From Spirodela intermedia (taxonomy: Eukaryota; Streptophyta; Magnoliopsida; Alismatales; Araceae): a DNA stretch of 64,000 bases. Below the pieces are notes generated by a model. That model saw nothing but the letters and a program-made list of their open reading frames with translations, did not search any database and was not told the DNA's origin. The stretch covers positions 6,445,037 through 6,509,036 of the forward strand of contig LR746274.1 of the NCBI GenBank assembly GCA_902729315.2, in the 5' to 3' direction. Numbering within the stretch: position 1 is the stretch's first letter; each line of letters begins with the position of its first letter. A program made the position numbers and the translations under genes. Shown piece after piece: positions 1-12,499 of this stretch.

Positions 1-2883
1 GTCCGGCTACTCTCTCTCTCTCTTACTCTCTCCCTTTCTCCCTCTCTCCCTCTCTCTATCCCATCCTCTGTCTCTTATAACATCGGGGTGGACGTCAGAC
101 GCGTGACACCCGCCGACCCTTTCCTCTACATTTCCGTGTCTGTGAGGTTCGAAAAATGCCCGGGAAAATGGGCGATCTGGCCGACGAATTCCTCTCTCTC
201 TCTCTCTCTCTCTCGCTCTGTCTTTCTTTGAATATGTAAAATTCAAAGAATGGGCATCGCCACCCAACTTAAGAAAGCTACTACTATTTTCTTACTACTC
301 CGGTGCTCTTTAGCCGAAGGTTCCCAGGTTTGACGATGGAGGATAAGTGAACAGAGGATCGGCGGGAGGTTACCAGGTTTGGCGAAACCACCCCCCCCCC
401 TCTAATGTTTCTTAACTTGTCATCCCCCTACCCCGGTCATCTTCTTCGTCTCCGGCGGCATCTCGCCCCCGTCGGCTCTCTTTCCCGCTCGCCGCCGCCT
501 CAGAATCCGGCGAGATTAGAATCTGCTGTCATCGTCTGCATGGTTTGGGGAGGCTCCCACCTGTCATTGTTCACATAACTGGGGGGATATGTGAAAAATA
601 GTCTCCGTGCCTTTGCGGGCAGGCGGGAACCTGTTCAGAGATCGATAAGGACAACATTTCCGTTAACGTGTACCGCGCGACGTTTGACTAACCAGATCCA
701 ATGGATCTCTCTCTCCCCCTCCTGTCCGCGGGTGGGGCGTGTTGTCGGGGGTTGGGTGGGCTGCCTAAAAAGCTCTGTATTGGTGGATGAGAGAGAGAGA
801 GAGATGAGCTGATATGTGGCATGGGCTTATTTTCTTAATGGGCCTGACTGTGAAGCCAAAACAAAAGAAAAATTAAATCGGGCACATCCTTCCCTCTCTC
901 CTCGGTCTTCTCGACGCGTTCTCTCTATAGCTCCTGTCCTCCAATGGCCCACATCTTAAGATCCGAAAATGGGCCTGGGGAGAGCTACCTTGAAAGATCA
1001 TGGGCGTCATTCCGGCCCAGTAATAAAAGCCCATTAGTTGAGCTTCATTTATCCTAAAATTAAAAAAATAAGAATAATTCAAATTTTGTGATGTCAAGGT
1101 ATTTTAATTTTCCATATTTATCAAATAAATATTTAATAAATTGTAAACATGTAGCAGAAAATTGAAGTCTTCCTTAGAGAGCATGTCGACAAGACAGTCA
1201 ACACGTTCACAGGCCAAGAGACGACAAGCCCACCCAGTTTGGCCCATCTAATCAGCAGACTGGACCGGCCCAAGGGATAGTTGCATGGCTCTGAGTCCAA
1301 CCCCGGAGACGAAGAGGTCTGGCCTAGGCTGTCACAGGGTTAAGGCGACCTTACCCTGATCTCTTCACCCGGTGCCGACCCAAGCACTGTCTTCTGTGTG
1401 GGGCTCCCTCACAGGCCAAGATCGTCCACCATTTACAGGGGAGAACTGCCCCAAGGCTTTCCCCAACTTGTCATTCCTGGCCACTCCCTTACTGGATGTG
1501 GTTTCCTTATTCGGCAGAGGGATGGCTAACTCGCATGAGGCACCAGCCTGCATTTTTTGGCGGCGGGGTCTCAGCGAGTTCAGCGGATCGACTGTTATCC
1601 CCATTTTGACCTGGTCTCCCACGCATTGTGCATATCACATGCGTTTTACCTACCCCCGCTGTACGTGCATATGTTGTGCCACGCCGCCCAGGCGCAGGCC
1701 CCCACGAGTCTGTCGCCCAAGTTCTCCACACCAACATCCTCTAGGATTCATGAGATGCTCCCTCGAAGCCACTCCAAGTTGGGGTAGGATACTCCACTTG
1801 AGCTCTCCACGTATGTTGCCGTGCTCTGCAAGCCTCCTCTATACGTGTTGTGTTATGTCAGCGGCGTATCACACCGCGTCGTGGCGTGCCAACGTGCACA
1901 CCTCCTGCATGCACCTCACCAATGAGCCACCCTTGCCTTATGTGCCTCACCGTGCCCCACTGCGGCGACAACGAGCACGCCGCGCGCGCTGTGCATGTCT
2001 GCATGGATCACCACACGACCTCCTGCCGGCGGCGGGGTTCCGCCAGTAGAACTTGGATCCGATAAGCTAGGGGTGCCACACTGGCCTTCTCTATACATCC
2101 TATCTATAGTGGAGGAGAGAGAAATAGAGAGAGAGGTTATCACGTAGTGGATCATGAGACAACCGCGTAGGAATGAAATAAGATCCGGGCTTCTGAGCTA
2201 GATACTGTTTAGGAGTAGCGCAGTTGGATTTGGACCGGTTTTCCTTACTTGGCTTGATTGAAGGCCCAAACAAGCATTAAAGAGGTGAAGTGGACATGGG
2301 CCTGGCAAAATGAGACCACGAGGGATAAAAACATCCAGGTGTAGATAGAACAGTAATCCACGATGAGAGAGAAAGAGGAGGACGAGGTCAAGGATAGGTG
2401 GGGAACAGAAAAATCTGGCTATGGCGAATAGGAGCACGAGGCTTAGCTAGCAGATAGGGGGCGAAAATTGGACTGTGGGCACGCCTCCAACAGTATCTAG
2501 CTTTTCAGCCTTTCATTGGAGCATCAGAGCATCGGCCAGCGTCCTTTACAGATGGGACCCAACTATAGAATATAGGGAAATCTGACGTAGAGATATGAGA
2601 GAGGCAGGCACCAGCCCGAAGATATTTCCATTTCTGGAAGCGAAAGGTGAGGCGTGGATGATTCCTTGGTTTGGCATTGGGAAGTGCGTGCGTGCCAACC
2701 TATGTCTTATAACTGAATATTTAAATCTGTGTTCGACATGCATCATTATGTAAGATATTATCCCTCTCTTACGTCATCATACCCAGCAAAAAATTCATCT
2801 TGGTTCAATAAAGCTTTCTTCCCATTAAAAGATCAATGACGCGTATGAACCCACAGAAAGTTAACTACGATCCCCACGCAAAA

Positions 2884-2919
<36 letters not shown>

Positions 2920-3577
2920 GACATTTAAAGTGCCTTCCGGTTGAAATTTTTGGGAGACTATTGTAAAAAGGCGCACGCTGACCTTCTGACAAAAATGAGC
3001 CGCATGCTCAGAGCTACGATCATTAACGACGTGATCAAAGTAAAAACCAACCGAGATAGAACGAAGTATACCATAATGGGGAACAATCGCCCTATATAAC
3101 CCACATCCAAATCTAGACTAATTGCATTGACCCAGATACTTGGCTGGCTTGCTTCCTTACGCTCTCCAGGTCATTCCAATGCAAGGAAAATAATCATAAC
3201 TATTTAGGAGAATAATCAAGCCGTGCAAAAAATAGACAAAAAAGGGCGATGATATCATGAGGTTAGCCCCACTGTTTCATTCCTAAAAAAAGCCACAATC
3301 CCCCTTCTACAGCTGCCAAATTCGGCAATCGGCCGAAAGCAGTCAGTAAGTTCATTACAATCACGCCATCCATAGCAAGACTACAATCAGATTCTGCGAT
3401 CAAGAGAGAGAATCGGAGAGAGAGAGAGGGTAGGCGGAGGGGGGCACTTGGAAGGTTGGTGAGCTCCATTAGGATGAGCAAAGGATCTTCCACCTCAACC
3501 TGTACGTCCATGAAAGTAGAATACAGAGTAACTTTTTCATAAAAAAGAAAAGGCCCAGCCTTTGGGAGGATATCATA
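1..3577. other. Intergenic region, no gene recognised
   Basis: I see no convincing exon on either strand. The short open frames here are low-complexity or lack recognisable domains. The stretch holds short CT/GA-rich microsatellites (about 186-214, 790-804, 2112-2136, 3400-3430) and a GC-richer patch at about 1365-2050 whose overlapping open frames on both strands look like compositional shadows. The part nearest 3577 probably holds the 3' UTR of the minus-strand bHLH gene. Confidence 0.6.
2887..2919. repeat. (GT)n(GA)n compound microsatellite
   Basis: A run of GT dinucleotides passes directly into a run of GA dinucleotides. The same GT-to-GA arrangement recurs at 51461-51511. Confidence 0.95.
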
Positions 3578-5371
3578 TCATAAATAAGGAGACAATGAGG
3601 GCATCTCACATGGTCTAAGATTTGGAAAATTTTCAGGCAGGGCAGCACTGCTGCCACCCTCGCTGCTGACGGCCATGGGCAGCATCTGACTCCCTTCCAT
3701 CAACTTGGACCCATACCCATATAAATTCATCACCTGCCCCCCCCCACCCCCCCCACCCCAAAAAAAAAAAAAAAGATAAAAGGGAAGAAATCAAAGGAGA
3801 TCAAGAAAACAGGGAAGAAGAGCAGCTTTGACTATTAACCTGAGGTGATGGCTGTAGATGCTGGAATGCAAGATACGCAGGATACGACAGAGAGTGGCTG
3901 GGGAAATTTGCCATATTTAGGGGTGGCAGGGGAAACCCAGCTGAGCGGTTCATGGTGAGACCTGGGGGCATGGGCTGGTTCGCCAATGGAACCCTTGGAA
4001 GTTGAATCGGCGGGGTAAAAGTTGGCATGAGCCCCCGGCTCATTACCATCCCGATTGGTGGCACGAGGTGTTGAAGGCCCAGGAACATCATCGGAGTGAT
4101 CCCGCCGCCCATCAGCATTATCTGCCCATAAAAACGCATCAACTGTTTTTAGAAAAAGAAAATTAGGGAGTGGATTGACAAATTAGATCTGAAGAGCAAC
4201 AGGAGGCCCTGGACCTGTACTTGCAACTGGAGTGATTTCAGGTACTCGATGGCTTCATCCAGCATTGACACCTTGTCCGTCTGAGGAGTTCCAGCATTGT
4301 ACCTGGAGTTATCCCAGAGCCTGTCTATTGGCAGGGGAAGCAAAGAGAGACAGTACCTTGTTGCAGTGTGGGATAAGCTCCTGCAGTGCCCTCATCTTCT
4401 CATTGATTCTATCTCTCCGTCTCTAGATAGAAGGAGATAGATAGATAAATAGAGTGGGTGTGTGTGTGTGTGTTAGAGTGAGATGGTGGTCTAAAGTGGC
4501 TACTACAATTGGAATCCCAAGTGGGTTCAACGTTTTCCACCTACCCTCTCCGAGAGATTATGGACTTGAGCAGCACGGGCCCGTCGGGCCGGCACAGACC
4601 TCCGACAGGGCCTGGTCGCCTCCACTGACTCATCCTCAGTTTCCTGCGAAAACGAGGGCTGAGAAGAAGCCCAGCACATCAAACAGAGGAAGGGAGGGAG
4701 AGAGAAGGGGAGCCAGAGGACCTGACCTCATTCTGGCACTGAGATTCATCAACATCCTTCCGCTTCCTCTTCTTATAATTCCCTGTGTCGGTGCTCCGCC
4801 AGTCGTCCACTCTAAGGCTCAATGCAGACCCATCCGAAGTGGAAGCAATGCCAGCTTCTTGAATCTCACTGTAACTAAACCCAGCCTGAGAGTCGTCTGC
4901 ACCTTTTGCTGAGGGGACCTTCACAGAACTACTGCAGCTACCATGGATGTCGGACCATTTGGAGGCCGCCAAGGGTGACGACTCCTCCCTGCCTCCTTGG
5001 TCCCGCCCGAACTCTGCCCCTTCCTTCTCCAGAAAGTGGCCACTTGTCGGCTCCACAGCAATCCGGGCCTCCGTGGACTCGGCAGCTGGCAGCCCGTGGA
5101 AGAAGTCAAGGTAGAAGTCCCTCATCAGGGGATCGTCGATCAGGTACTGAACCCATGGTGAGGCATCCTCATTCCTTGCTGGATGGGGCAGGGGATCCAA
5201 CGGCTCTACACACCTCGGAGCTGACTCGGGCTTCTGACATGGCCTCCCGACAGCCTCCCGATGCGTCTGACTGAGCATGAACACCTGGCCGTTCTGCCAT
5301 AGCAGCTCCACAAGCTCATCCTCCGCCCTGCCAACACTGCAGCTGATGAGATGATGATGATGATGATGATG

Positions 5372-5415
<44 letters not shown>

Positions 5416-5529
5416 GAAGGACCGCTCTACCTTGTGGGTTTCCTGAGAGAAGCTGGGGAAGGGAGAAGAGCGTGGGAGGACATGGGGTCATCATCCATAC
5501 TCCGACCAGGGAAACAGTGACTCGCTCAT
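3578..5529 (-). CDS. Phytochrome-interacting factor-type bHLH transcription factor (PIF4/5-like)
   Basis: Likely a nuclear G-box-binding regulator that binds light-activated phytochrome B. Coding exons on the minus strand, all joining in phase: 5529-5501 (tentative first exon), 5336-4727 (or from 5327), 4643-4545, 4422-4357, 4280-4215, 4121-3840 and 3733-3578, giving about 435 residues. The second exon opens with the active-phytochrome-B-binding motif ([14 protein letters not shown]) and then a WVQY...DDPL acidic block. Exons 3-5 encode the b[20 protein letters not shown] (His, Glu and Arg of the G-box-reading basic region present), then HCNK/TDK and [18 protein letters not shown]. The two 66-bp exons are typical of PIF genes. 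The tail has a PIF-like GGG..PMMFLG patch. No PIF1/PIF3-type phytochrome A motif is seen. Weak points: the start exon is a guess, chosen because its phase fits, and the last acceptor follows a poly-G run; without that splice the protein would end at 3801. Confidence 0.85.
5342..5412. repeat. (ATG)n followed by (GA)n microsatellite in the first PIF intron
   Basis: About nine ATG/GAT units run directly into about seventeen GA units. It lies immediately upstream (minus strand) of the proposed acceptor at 5337-5339, so the pyrimidine-rich CT run on the minus strand could act as a polypyrimidine tract. Reading it as coding would give poly-His and Ser-Leu runs, which is unlikely to be real protein. 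Confidence 0.9.
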
Positions 5530-6330
5530 TCCATGATCAGCATCTGCAAACGGGTAAGAAGATGGGGGGAACACGAGACAGAGTTAGAAACACCTCATCA
5601 GAGCAGTATCTCCCCTCGTGATCAATTTCTAAAGAAGAAATCAATGGGGGAAGAGATTAGACAGAGAATTGGAGATATTTTATCAAGACAGGATCTCACC
5701 TCACGAAAAAGATCTAAAAATGGAGCCATGGGAAAGAGGGACGCACAGATAAATATAGGAAAATCCCAATCCACACAGTTCTTACAAGCAGGATCGAGGT
5801 CCGGAGCTTGGACGAAAATTTGAGAAAACTTCGTTAAGATATTATTCCCTTCTGTTAGGAATCGGATCATGGGAAAAATATTAGACAGAGTAAATTAGAA
5901 ATATTTGACTAGAGAATCTCCACAGCTGCGATCAACTTGTGCAAACGGGGCCTCGACGAGAAGAAGATCGGACAGATGACTGGAAATTTGAAAGAAGTAT
6001 CTCATTCCGTGGTCAATTCCTACAGAAAAGATCATGGATAAGAGATTTGATAGAAAATTAGGCATACTTTCCAGGAGTGTTATCACATTCCCTGATCAAT
6101 TTTCGGAGATAGGATCCCGGGCAAGGGAAAAAGAGGAGAACCAGAAAATAGTCCATCCAAAGATTATCTCATGATTATGGTCCTCTGCTTCAACACCAAC
6201 AGAAGAGGATACGAAGACAATAAATTTGATGGCAGAACCGAGTTCGACTTCAGTTAACTGGGAGAGAGGAAGGAATTGAGAAGAATCTCATTCTATCCGA
6301 AATCGATAAACACATGAACAAGAATGGGCT
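5500..6330. repeat. Degenerate tandem repeat of about 83 bp upstream of the PIF gene
   Basis: A motif resembling ATCTCATTCCNTGATCAATT, followed by GGATCATGGG-like and GAGATTAGACAGA-like segments, recurs at about 5521, 5607, 5690, 5838, 5914, 5997, 6079, 6164 and 6287. Most spacings are 77-86 bp and the copies are strongly diverged. It covers the proposed 5' UTR/promoter of the minus-strand PIF gene. Confidence 0.6.
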
Positions 6331-7289
6331 TTAGAGCAGACCGATGATCTATGCAATCGGGAACCTATCAGCGGCGTCAACAGTCGAATCGGAGAAGACA
6401 TTTCGAGAATTTATGACATAAAAAGAGAAGGGAATTTTGGCTCGGGAGGAGCATTGGGGATATACCGTGGGAAGGAAGTAAGGAAAGGGGGCGTCCGAAT
6501 CACTGTGGGGGAAGAGTAATCTGGTTTCCGAGAAGGAGAGGAGAGAGAAGAGAAATCCCACGTAGGACACAGAAGTCCCCATGGCTTTCTGGAGAAGGAG
6601 AGAGGGGAAGGAGAAGCCATGAAAGGAACCCGGAAGAAACGCACCTACATCGGCAGAGCAACTAAAGAAAGAGGAGGCTTCCGCCTCCCTCCTTCCTCCT
6701 CTCTTCTTCCTTCACCCTTACCCTCTCTCTCCCTCCCTCTGTTAACCATCTCCCTCCTCCGATGTGACCGGGGGTGCGATGGGGACGGCAAGGGGGACAC
6801 TCGAGAAAAACCCACGAGAGCCGGAGGCGAGCTCCATCCATCGTGGGGGCAGGAGGGGAGGAGCAAGACCGCCTCTGACGGTGGGGAAGAGCAGGGGGCG
6901 ATGGCCCACCGGGCTTCCTCCTGAGCTTCCCATGTAGGGAATGAGGACCATTCCCTCCCACTACTGTCCTCCGGGCATCTGTTGATACTTGAGTTCTATT
7001 TTTAAAATCTTCATATTTTTTAATAAGAACTGATTTTGCCCGTAGACTCCAAAATCGACGGATGAGATAGTGAATCTACTAGGTTCTGGCGATCTGTAAT
7101 AAGATGTAGAGTATTGAGCTTAGTGTGTGGTCCCAATTCAGCAAAACAAGCTCCTGCTCTTAGGAAGAGAATCACCAACTAGAAAAAAAACAGAGTATTA
7201 GAGCTCGTATGTTGAGTGTTATGATAATTATTCTCTGATTATCTTCGTATAAACAACACAATAAAGTATCAATAGAGGCTACAAACAAA

Positions 7290-7291
<2 letters not shown>
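6331..7291. other. Upstream region of the PIF gene, no coding sequence recognised
   Basis: GC-rich and purine/pyrimidine-biased sequence (6600-6960) with overlapping open frames on both strands and no protein similarity I recognise. It probably contains the promoter and the first untranslated exon of the PIF gene, but I cannot place a transcription start. Confidence 0.4.

Positions 7292-7381
<90 letters not shown>
7292..7381. repeat. (GA)n microsatellite, about 90 bp
   Basis: An almost perfect run of about 44 GA units with one GG interruption near its end; the longest microsatellite in the window. Confidence 0.97.
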
Positions 7382-8772
7382 TTATCTAAAGGTATCCCAA
7401 ACCTTACTTGGTTTGCATGGTTGACGAGGGGCAATCTCCACATAACAAATAAGTGGAGGGATCTTCTTAATTAACCATATATCCATAGCGGAAGTGTTAT
7501 CATTTTTTATTAATATTACACATCAATATGTCAGAACCTAGTAGATTCACTATTGCACACTTACAAAGATCTATGGAATGGGTTTGTTTTTATCTTCTAT
7601 GATGTTGAGTCATGAGATCTTTATGGCCGTTCCACAAAGCTATACCCCAAGAAATCACTCAATGTAAGACATAAAATATCATGTTTTGTATGAGGAGAGT
7701 AGAGAGGCAAGCGGTTTAAGAGGGAGGGAGAGTAGATAACTTGACGGGTGTTGAGGATTGCACTCAAATGTTTGAACAAAAGTATAACATGAAAAAAAAT
7801 GAAAAAACAATAAGATCCAAACACATCACTCACAAATAGAATCATAGAAAGTATCATAGATATTTTCATGGTTCTAAACCTATCTTACTTACATTCATGG
7901 TGATATGATGCTTCACATATTCTCTCTTTTCTTCCCCCTAATAATGCCTACCATAATAAGCTCAGCACCAAAGAAGATTCCACACAAGAGCATGTTCAAG
8001 TCTAGAGGGAAACCAAATGCTCTCTTTCCTAGTGGTTACTAATCTCCTAGATGGTGTGGCTCCTTTTGGGCAGTACTTGGACTTCAATTGTCCACAAAGG
8101 ATTAGTCCAATTAGGCTATTTCATTCATAACTGTTTATCCCCATTCAAGATCAAACAGTCATCTATGAGTGCAAAGAGATATTCAATAGATGAACTTGAT
8201 TTTTCAAAAGCCTCTAAATAATCTATGTTTGCACACCCCACATTAGCATTAAGAATAATATCCTTTTGCAGTGGTAGTCTAATGCTCTTCTTCCCTCCAA
8301 ATGGAGCAAAGCCTTGTTCTATTTGTAGTAGTGCACTTTTCTTAGAATCTTTTGTACACTTGCCAAACTAAAAGCCTGATTTATATCTAGTTTGATACAG
8401 ATAATTCCCCTGAAAAATACATGTGAGCATGCTGACATATAGGATGATATGTATATTTTTTCACTTTAACTTGGTCTATCCCCATTCCTATTGAATTTTC
8501 AATTCCCCTTTTTCAAAGTGGCCATAATGTTTTGGCCATAGTCTTCCATAATGTTTTTCTATAAAATTAAACATATGTAATTTTTATAGCATGATATAGA
8601 TGTTTCAAAGTTATTTCAAGATTTTAACTAGAGTTTTTTAATTTTAGTTACTTATTATGTTATTTACATTTAAAATATTAAGAAAGTAGTAATTTCATCT
8701 ATTTAAAAATCTATAATATGTGAATCCATCAAATTAAGCTTATTAGTGTGCACTTGTCATTGTGTTTAAATG
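7382..8772. other. AT-rich intergenic sequence, nothing recognised
   Basis: No open frame with a recognisable domain and no retroelement motif that I can identify. Confidence 0.5.
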
Positions 8773-9360
8773 CACACTATCTAATAATATTTATAACTAA
8801 GACTTAATAAAATATTAGTATAGAAGTAAGTCTCAGGTTGAACACAGGGAGATTGATTAATCTGTCATGAAAACTAATTTAATTTATATATAAAGTGATT
8901 TAAATATTTTATTAATATTTAACAAAAATAATAAAGTAGAAGGGTGAGGTGAGAAGAATTAAGAAAGGGAAGTGGAGAAAAGGAAGAAAGAAAAGGGAAA
9001 AAGAAGAGAGAACTCTCACGAGAGAGAGAAGGGATGAGATCTCTTGCAAAAGGGAGAGAAAGAAAGAGGAAGAGAGAAAGCTCTCACGAGAGAGAGAAGG
9101 GACGAGATCTCTCACGAAAGGGAGAGAAAGAGAGAGAAGGAGAGAAAGCTCCTACGAGAGAGAGAAGGGACAAGATCTCTCGCGAAAGGAAGAGAAAGAG
9201 ATAAGACGAGAATGAAGAAAGAGAGAAATACCATCAACTTATTTTTTTGGATGAATGTGTGCTTGAGGATTCACACATATGACATGAGGTCAATTGTGAA
9301 TGTCTCCAGCTTGTTTTAATCATTAAATGTTCATTAATCAGCATTTAATCTTGATGATTT
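8773..9360. repeat. Dispersed repeat, copy 1 (inverted relative to copy 2 at 38.4-38.9 kb)
   Basis: The sequence from CTAATAATATTTATAACTAA through the GA-rich middle to the ATGACATGAGGTCAA segment matches, in reverse complement, about 38420-38876. Both copies keep the same order of blocks: AT-rich start, AG-rich middle, then a GTGTGCTTGAG..TTCACA block. This copy is longer because it carries an expanded minisatellite at 9013-9215. The element class is unknown. Confidence 0.75.
9013..9215. repeat. GA-rich minisatellite, about 68-bp unit, three copies
   Basis: Units start at about 9013, 9081 and 9149, each with CTC(C/A)CGAGAGAGAGAAGGG-like sequence, then GAGATCTCT and a GGGAGAGAAAGA run. They are about 85-90% alike by eye. 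Open frames through it are charged low-complexity shadows. Confidence 0.85.
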
Positions 9361-10354
9361 TGTATTCGAAAATAAAAAAATACTCATTATTCGTGGAACA
9401 CCGAGAACATGAATACGTCGAGATTTGACTACAAAAATTAATATAAAATAAGTTGAAAATGATCTTAGCTTAATCTTAGATGAGTTTCGAAGGATTTAGA
9501 AGAAGAATGAAGATCATTCATCAAGTTTTCTACTCATTTCAATCGAAACATGCATGAAATGGAAAGAACTTATTCTAAAATGTAAATAAATGACAAAAGT
9601 AGGTAAGTAAATACTGAAAATAGGAAATAAATCATTGCCCAAATTTAGTTTGCCTCCTAGGCAATTGGACAATGTGGTGGCTTGGTTTCGTCTAGTTGTG
9701 CCACACCACACTGAAAGTCGCAAAAGTATCATCCGGAAGCACTGCGCCGCTTGTCGGAGAGATCCGCCAAAAGAGGGGTCGACCATGCTATCACTGTCGT
9801 TTGGGGGAGAAGGGAAGAGCTGACCACTCACCGAAGCTTGAGTGCAGTCGAGGGAGGAAAGAAGAAGTTTGCCGATCGTCGGAGATATCAATCGCACAAA
9901 AGAAAGGAAGAACGGATTGTTGTATTCGCAACTACTGTCAGAACTTTAAAGATAATCAATAATATTTATTTTATCAGACAATAATCAATTATTATCTTTA
10001 TATCCTTAATGGTGATACATGTGAGAACTTAAGTTCCTACTATCGTGGTGCTTTGCGAGCTACTAGATCAAATAAGCTTGGTCACGTTACGCTCTAAGCG
10101 ATGCAAGATCAACCTACCGCGAACTGCTATCAATCGGGAACTTAAGTTGCGGTACTGTGGCACCTCCATAGCCATCGGATCAGCCTTTAAGGCCACGTGT
10201 GTGCTGAGTGGCATCGAATTTGCAAACCGCTAATGAATTACTTTGCATCTGGTATCGTGGTGGTTTGCTAGCTGCATAAGCAAGCTAATAGGATGACATA
10301 GCTCTCTGCATACTACTAGATTACACTGCGCTCTAGATGGCTGCACTGAAACAG
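9361..10354. other. Intergenic sequence with weak internal repetition
   Basis: No gene recognised. Two related segments, at about 10036-10080 (TATCGTGGTGCTTTGCGAGC) and about 10252-10295 (TATCGTGGTGGTTTGCTAGC), suggest an old repeat. The open frames at 9514-9984 overlap on both strands and show no recognisable domain. Confidence 0.4.
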
Positions 10355-10690
10355 ATGAAAATGTTTAGTCCCACATCGGAAATATTTCGAAAGATATGTC
10401 GAATATAAACTAAAGCTCTCAGTAGAGATCCTTTCTCCCGAAATAAAATAATGCCCACGACCATCTTGGGAGAAGGCAATAAGGTGGTCCGCCCTCATGC
10501 GTGCACGTGTGTATGGGCACTCTTTGCCCCACAATCAATTGACCACCAGGACGTGGAAGGGGAGCGATGCACATATGTGCAGAGCGAGGCCTTCGCCACT
10601 CAAGCCCAGCTCGTGGCTCCCCCAGTTTGGGTCTACCCACTCGACCGTTGTCATCCCTCTGGGTTAGCTACCGAGTGCCAACTTGCTAGT
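10355..10690 (-). mobile_element. Diverged LTR-related fragment
   Basis: It reads, in the same order as the reverse-complemented LTRs further right, a TAGTCCCACATCGG motif, CGAATATAAACTA, a GCCCCACA..GACCACC..GACGTGGAAGGGGAG block and then ACTCAAGCCC. It is too diverged to be a close copy and has no recognisable LTR ends. Confidence 0.55.
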
Positions 10691-11220
10691 AGGCAAAAGA
10701 ATTTTATTATTTTATTATTTTAATAATAAAAAATTATGCTAAGTATTCTAACTTTAGACTTTTAAAATTAACAATATATCCCATATTTATTATGCAAGTT
10801 AACAAAATAAAATCAAATAATAAAACTAATTGAAACACATAAATTTAGCTTTAACACTTATCTTTAAGAATAAAAAATGATAAATAAAGCAGCTTGTAGT
10901 AGAAAATAATGACAATTCACAATGAAGAAAATAATTTATATTCTTTGAAGTCAACTAGCACCTAAATTATTATGAATTTCATATACTCATATTGATTCAT
11001 TTGCTTTTTCAGAAATTTCATCAACTCCCATGTCTTATAAGAAACCTACTTTTACATGATGTCCTAGCATTCTTGTTTCCATCAATTCATGATATCCTAA
11101 CATGACATCATAAGATGCAACTCTATTTTATTTTGATCTCAAGTATTTAATGACCATTTTCAACCAATTCAAAAGGACAATGCCTTCCATCTTCAGCCAG
11201 CATCCTTACGAGAAGAGGAC
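10691..11220. other. AT-rich sequence, nothing recognised
   Basis: It lies between the LTR-like fragment and the first clear match to element W. It does not match the 3' ends of the other elements, so the 3' terminus of W (3' UTR end, polypurine tract, 3' LTR) seems lost or replaced here. Confidence 0.4.
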
Positions 11221-12499
11221 AACAAAGAATAATATTGATCTTACATTTCCTTTTTTCATAGCTTGATTTTTAAAGTTTACACTACATTTCTTCTTTTTTT
11301 TTATAGTGGATAAGTAGTTTTTCCTGTAGACAAATTTTGACAATAAGAATGATGTCTCACACCCTCCATGTGTACTCTTTGTTTTCAAGGCTTTCACATT
11401 ATCCACCTATTTTACAGCAAGTGTTTTTCTATAAATGATTTTCAACAATGAAAATAATATCTCACACCCTTCATATGTACTTATTGTTTTTAGATTTTTC
11501 ACATTACTTTTTTTTTTTTCAAAATAAGTGATTTCTCCTCACAAATCTTATAGATTAAGGTGTAAAAATCTCCATTAAACTCAAATGATCAATCAAATTT
11601 TCACATCAAGTAAATACTATTTATCAAGATCATGAAGTAAAAATCTGCAAAATCAACTCCATGCTATCTATGATGTATCTAAAGAGTATTCCAACATTTT
11701 CTGCTACTAAATTATTCTTTTAACTCAACAATAATATTCTTAGTATCTTTTGATATCAATCAATCTAATTGATTTAATTTTTCGTGCATAAAATTTGATG
11801 TAAGAAATTTGTAATTAGATAGTTCTGACAATTCTACCTTCTATTTTCAATTCTATTTTCAGCAACAATGAATTTGTCAAAAATAAATCAAAACTATCCT
11901 CTTTACAGCTGTAATTTTGAATTTCACTAATATGTGTCTAGGGGATTGAAATGTGAAAAATGGGTCCATAGAATTTCAAATTTCAGATTATTCTTTCTCT
12001 ACTATTTTTGACTGTCTATAAATTATTTTCTACTGTTCTTGATAGAAAACTAGAAAATAGATGTTGCGGTTTTTCTGGAAAAAAAAATCTATTACCTTTC
12101 TAAGTGAGCATGAAAAAAAATGCAAACACATGTTCTTAATCGTCCTACAGTATAAATTAATATTTAGTACTTCACCCTCCAACTTAAAAATGACATTATC
12201 CTCAGTGACACAGAAAAATCAAAATAAAATATGTAAAAAATATAATTTTCAAGTGAAACGTGCATATATGTAAAGTTAAGCACTAAAAATGTTATCATAA
12301 ATGATAAAGCTCAAAAATACATCACCTCAACCTCATTTTAATTTTCCACTTCATCTTACACTCCTCCTACATGTTTAAAAAAAAAAAAATAGAAAAAAAT
12401 ATTATAAAACTCTAAGAAAAGCAGAACTTAAATAAAAACATAATGAAATAAAAACCATGAGTTGCCTCCCATGCAATGCTAAATTTAATGTCTTTAGTT

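Noticed and set aside
1365-2065. GC-richer region with overlapping open frames on both strands, considered as a gene
   Set aside because: No recognisable domain, no splice-consistent continuation, and similar openness on both strands.
4679-5494. Reading the PIF first exon straight through to the Met at 5494
   Set aside because: It would put poly-His and Ser-Leu runs encoded by the (ATG)n(GA)n microsatellite into the protein. A splice acceptor at 5337 with pyrimidine-rich sequence before it is more likely.
8949-9319. Arg/Glu/Lys-rich open frames
   Set aside because: They are translations of the GA-rich 68-bp minisatellite.
11339-11520. Possible CRISPR-like or satellite array from the recurring ACACCCTCCATGTGTACT blocks
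   Set aside because: There are only two units per element, inside retroelement 3' UTRs, with no spacer structure; and this is eukaryotic DNA.
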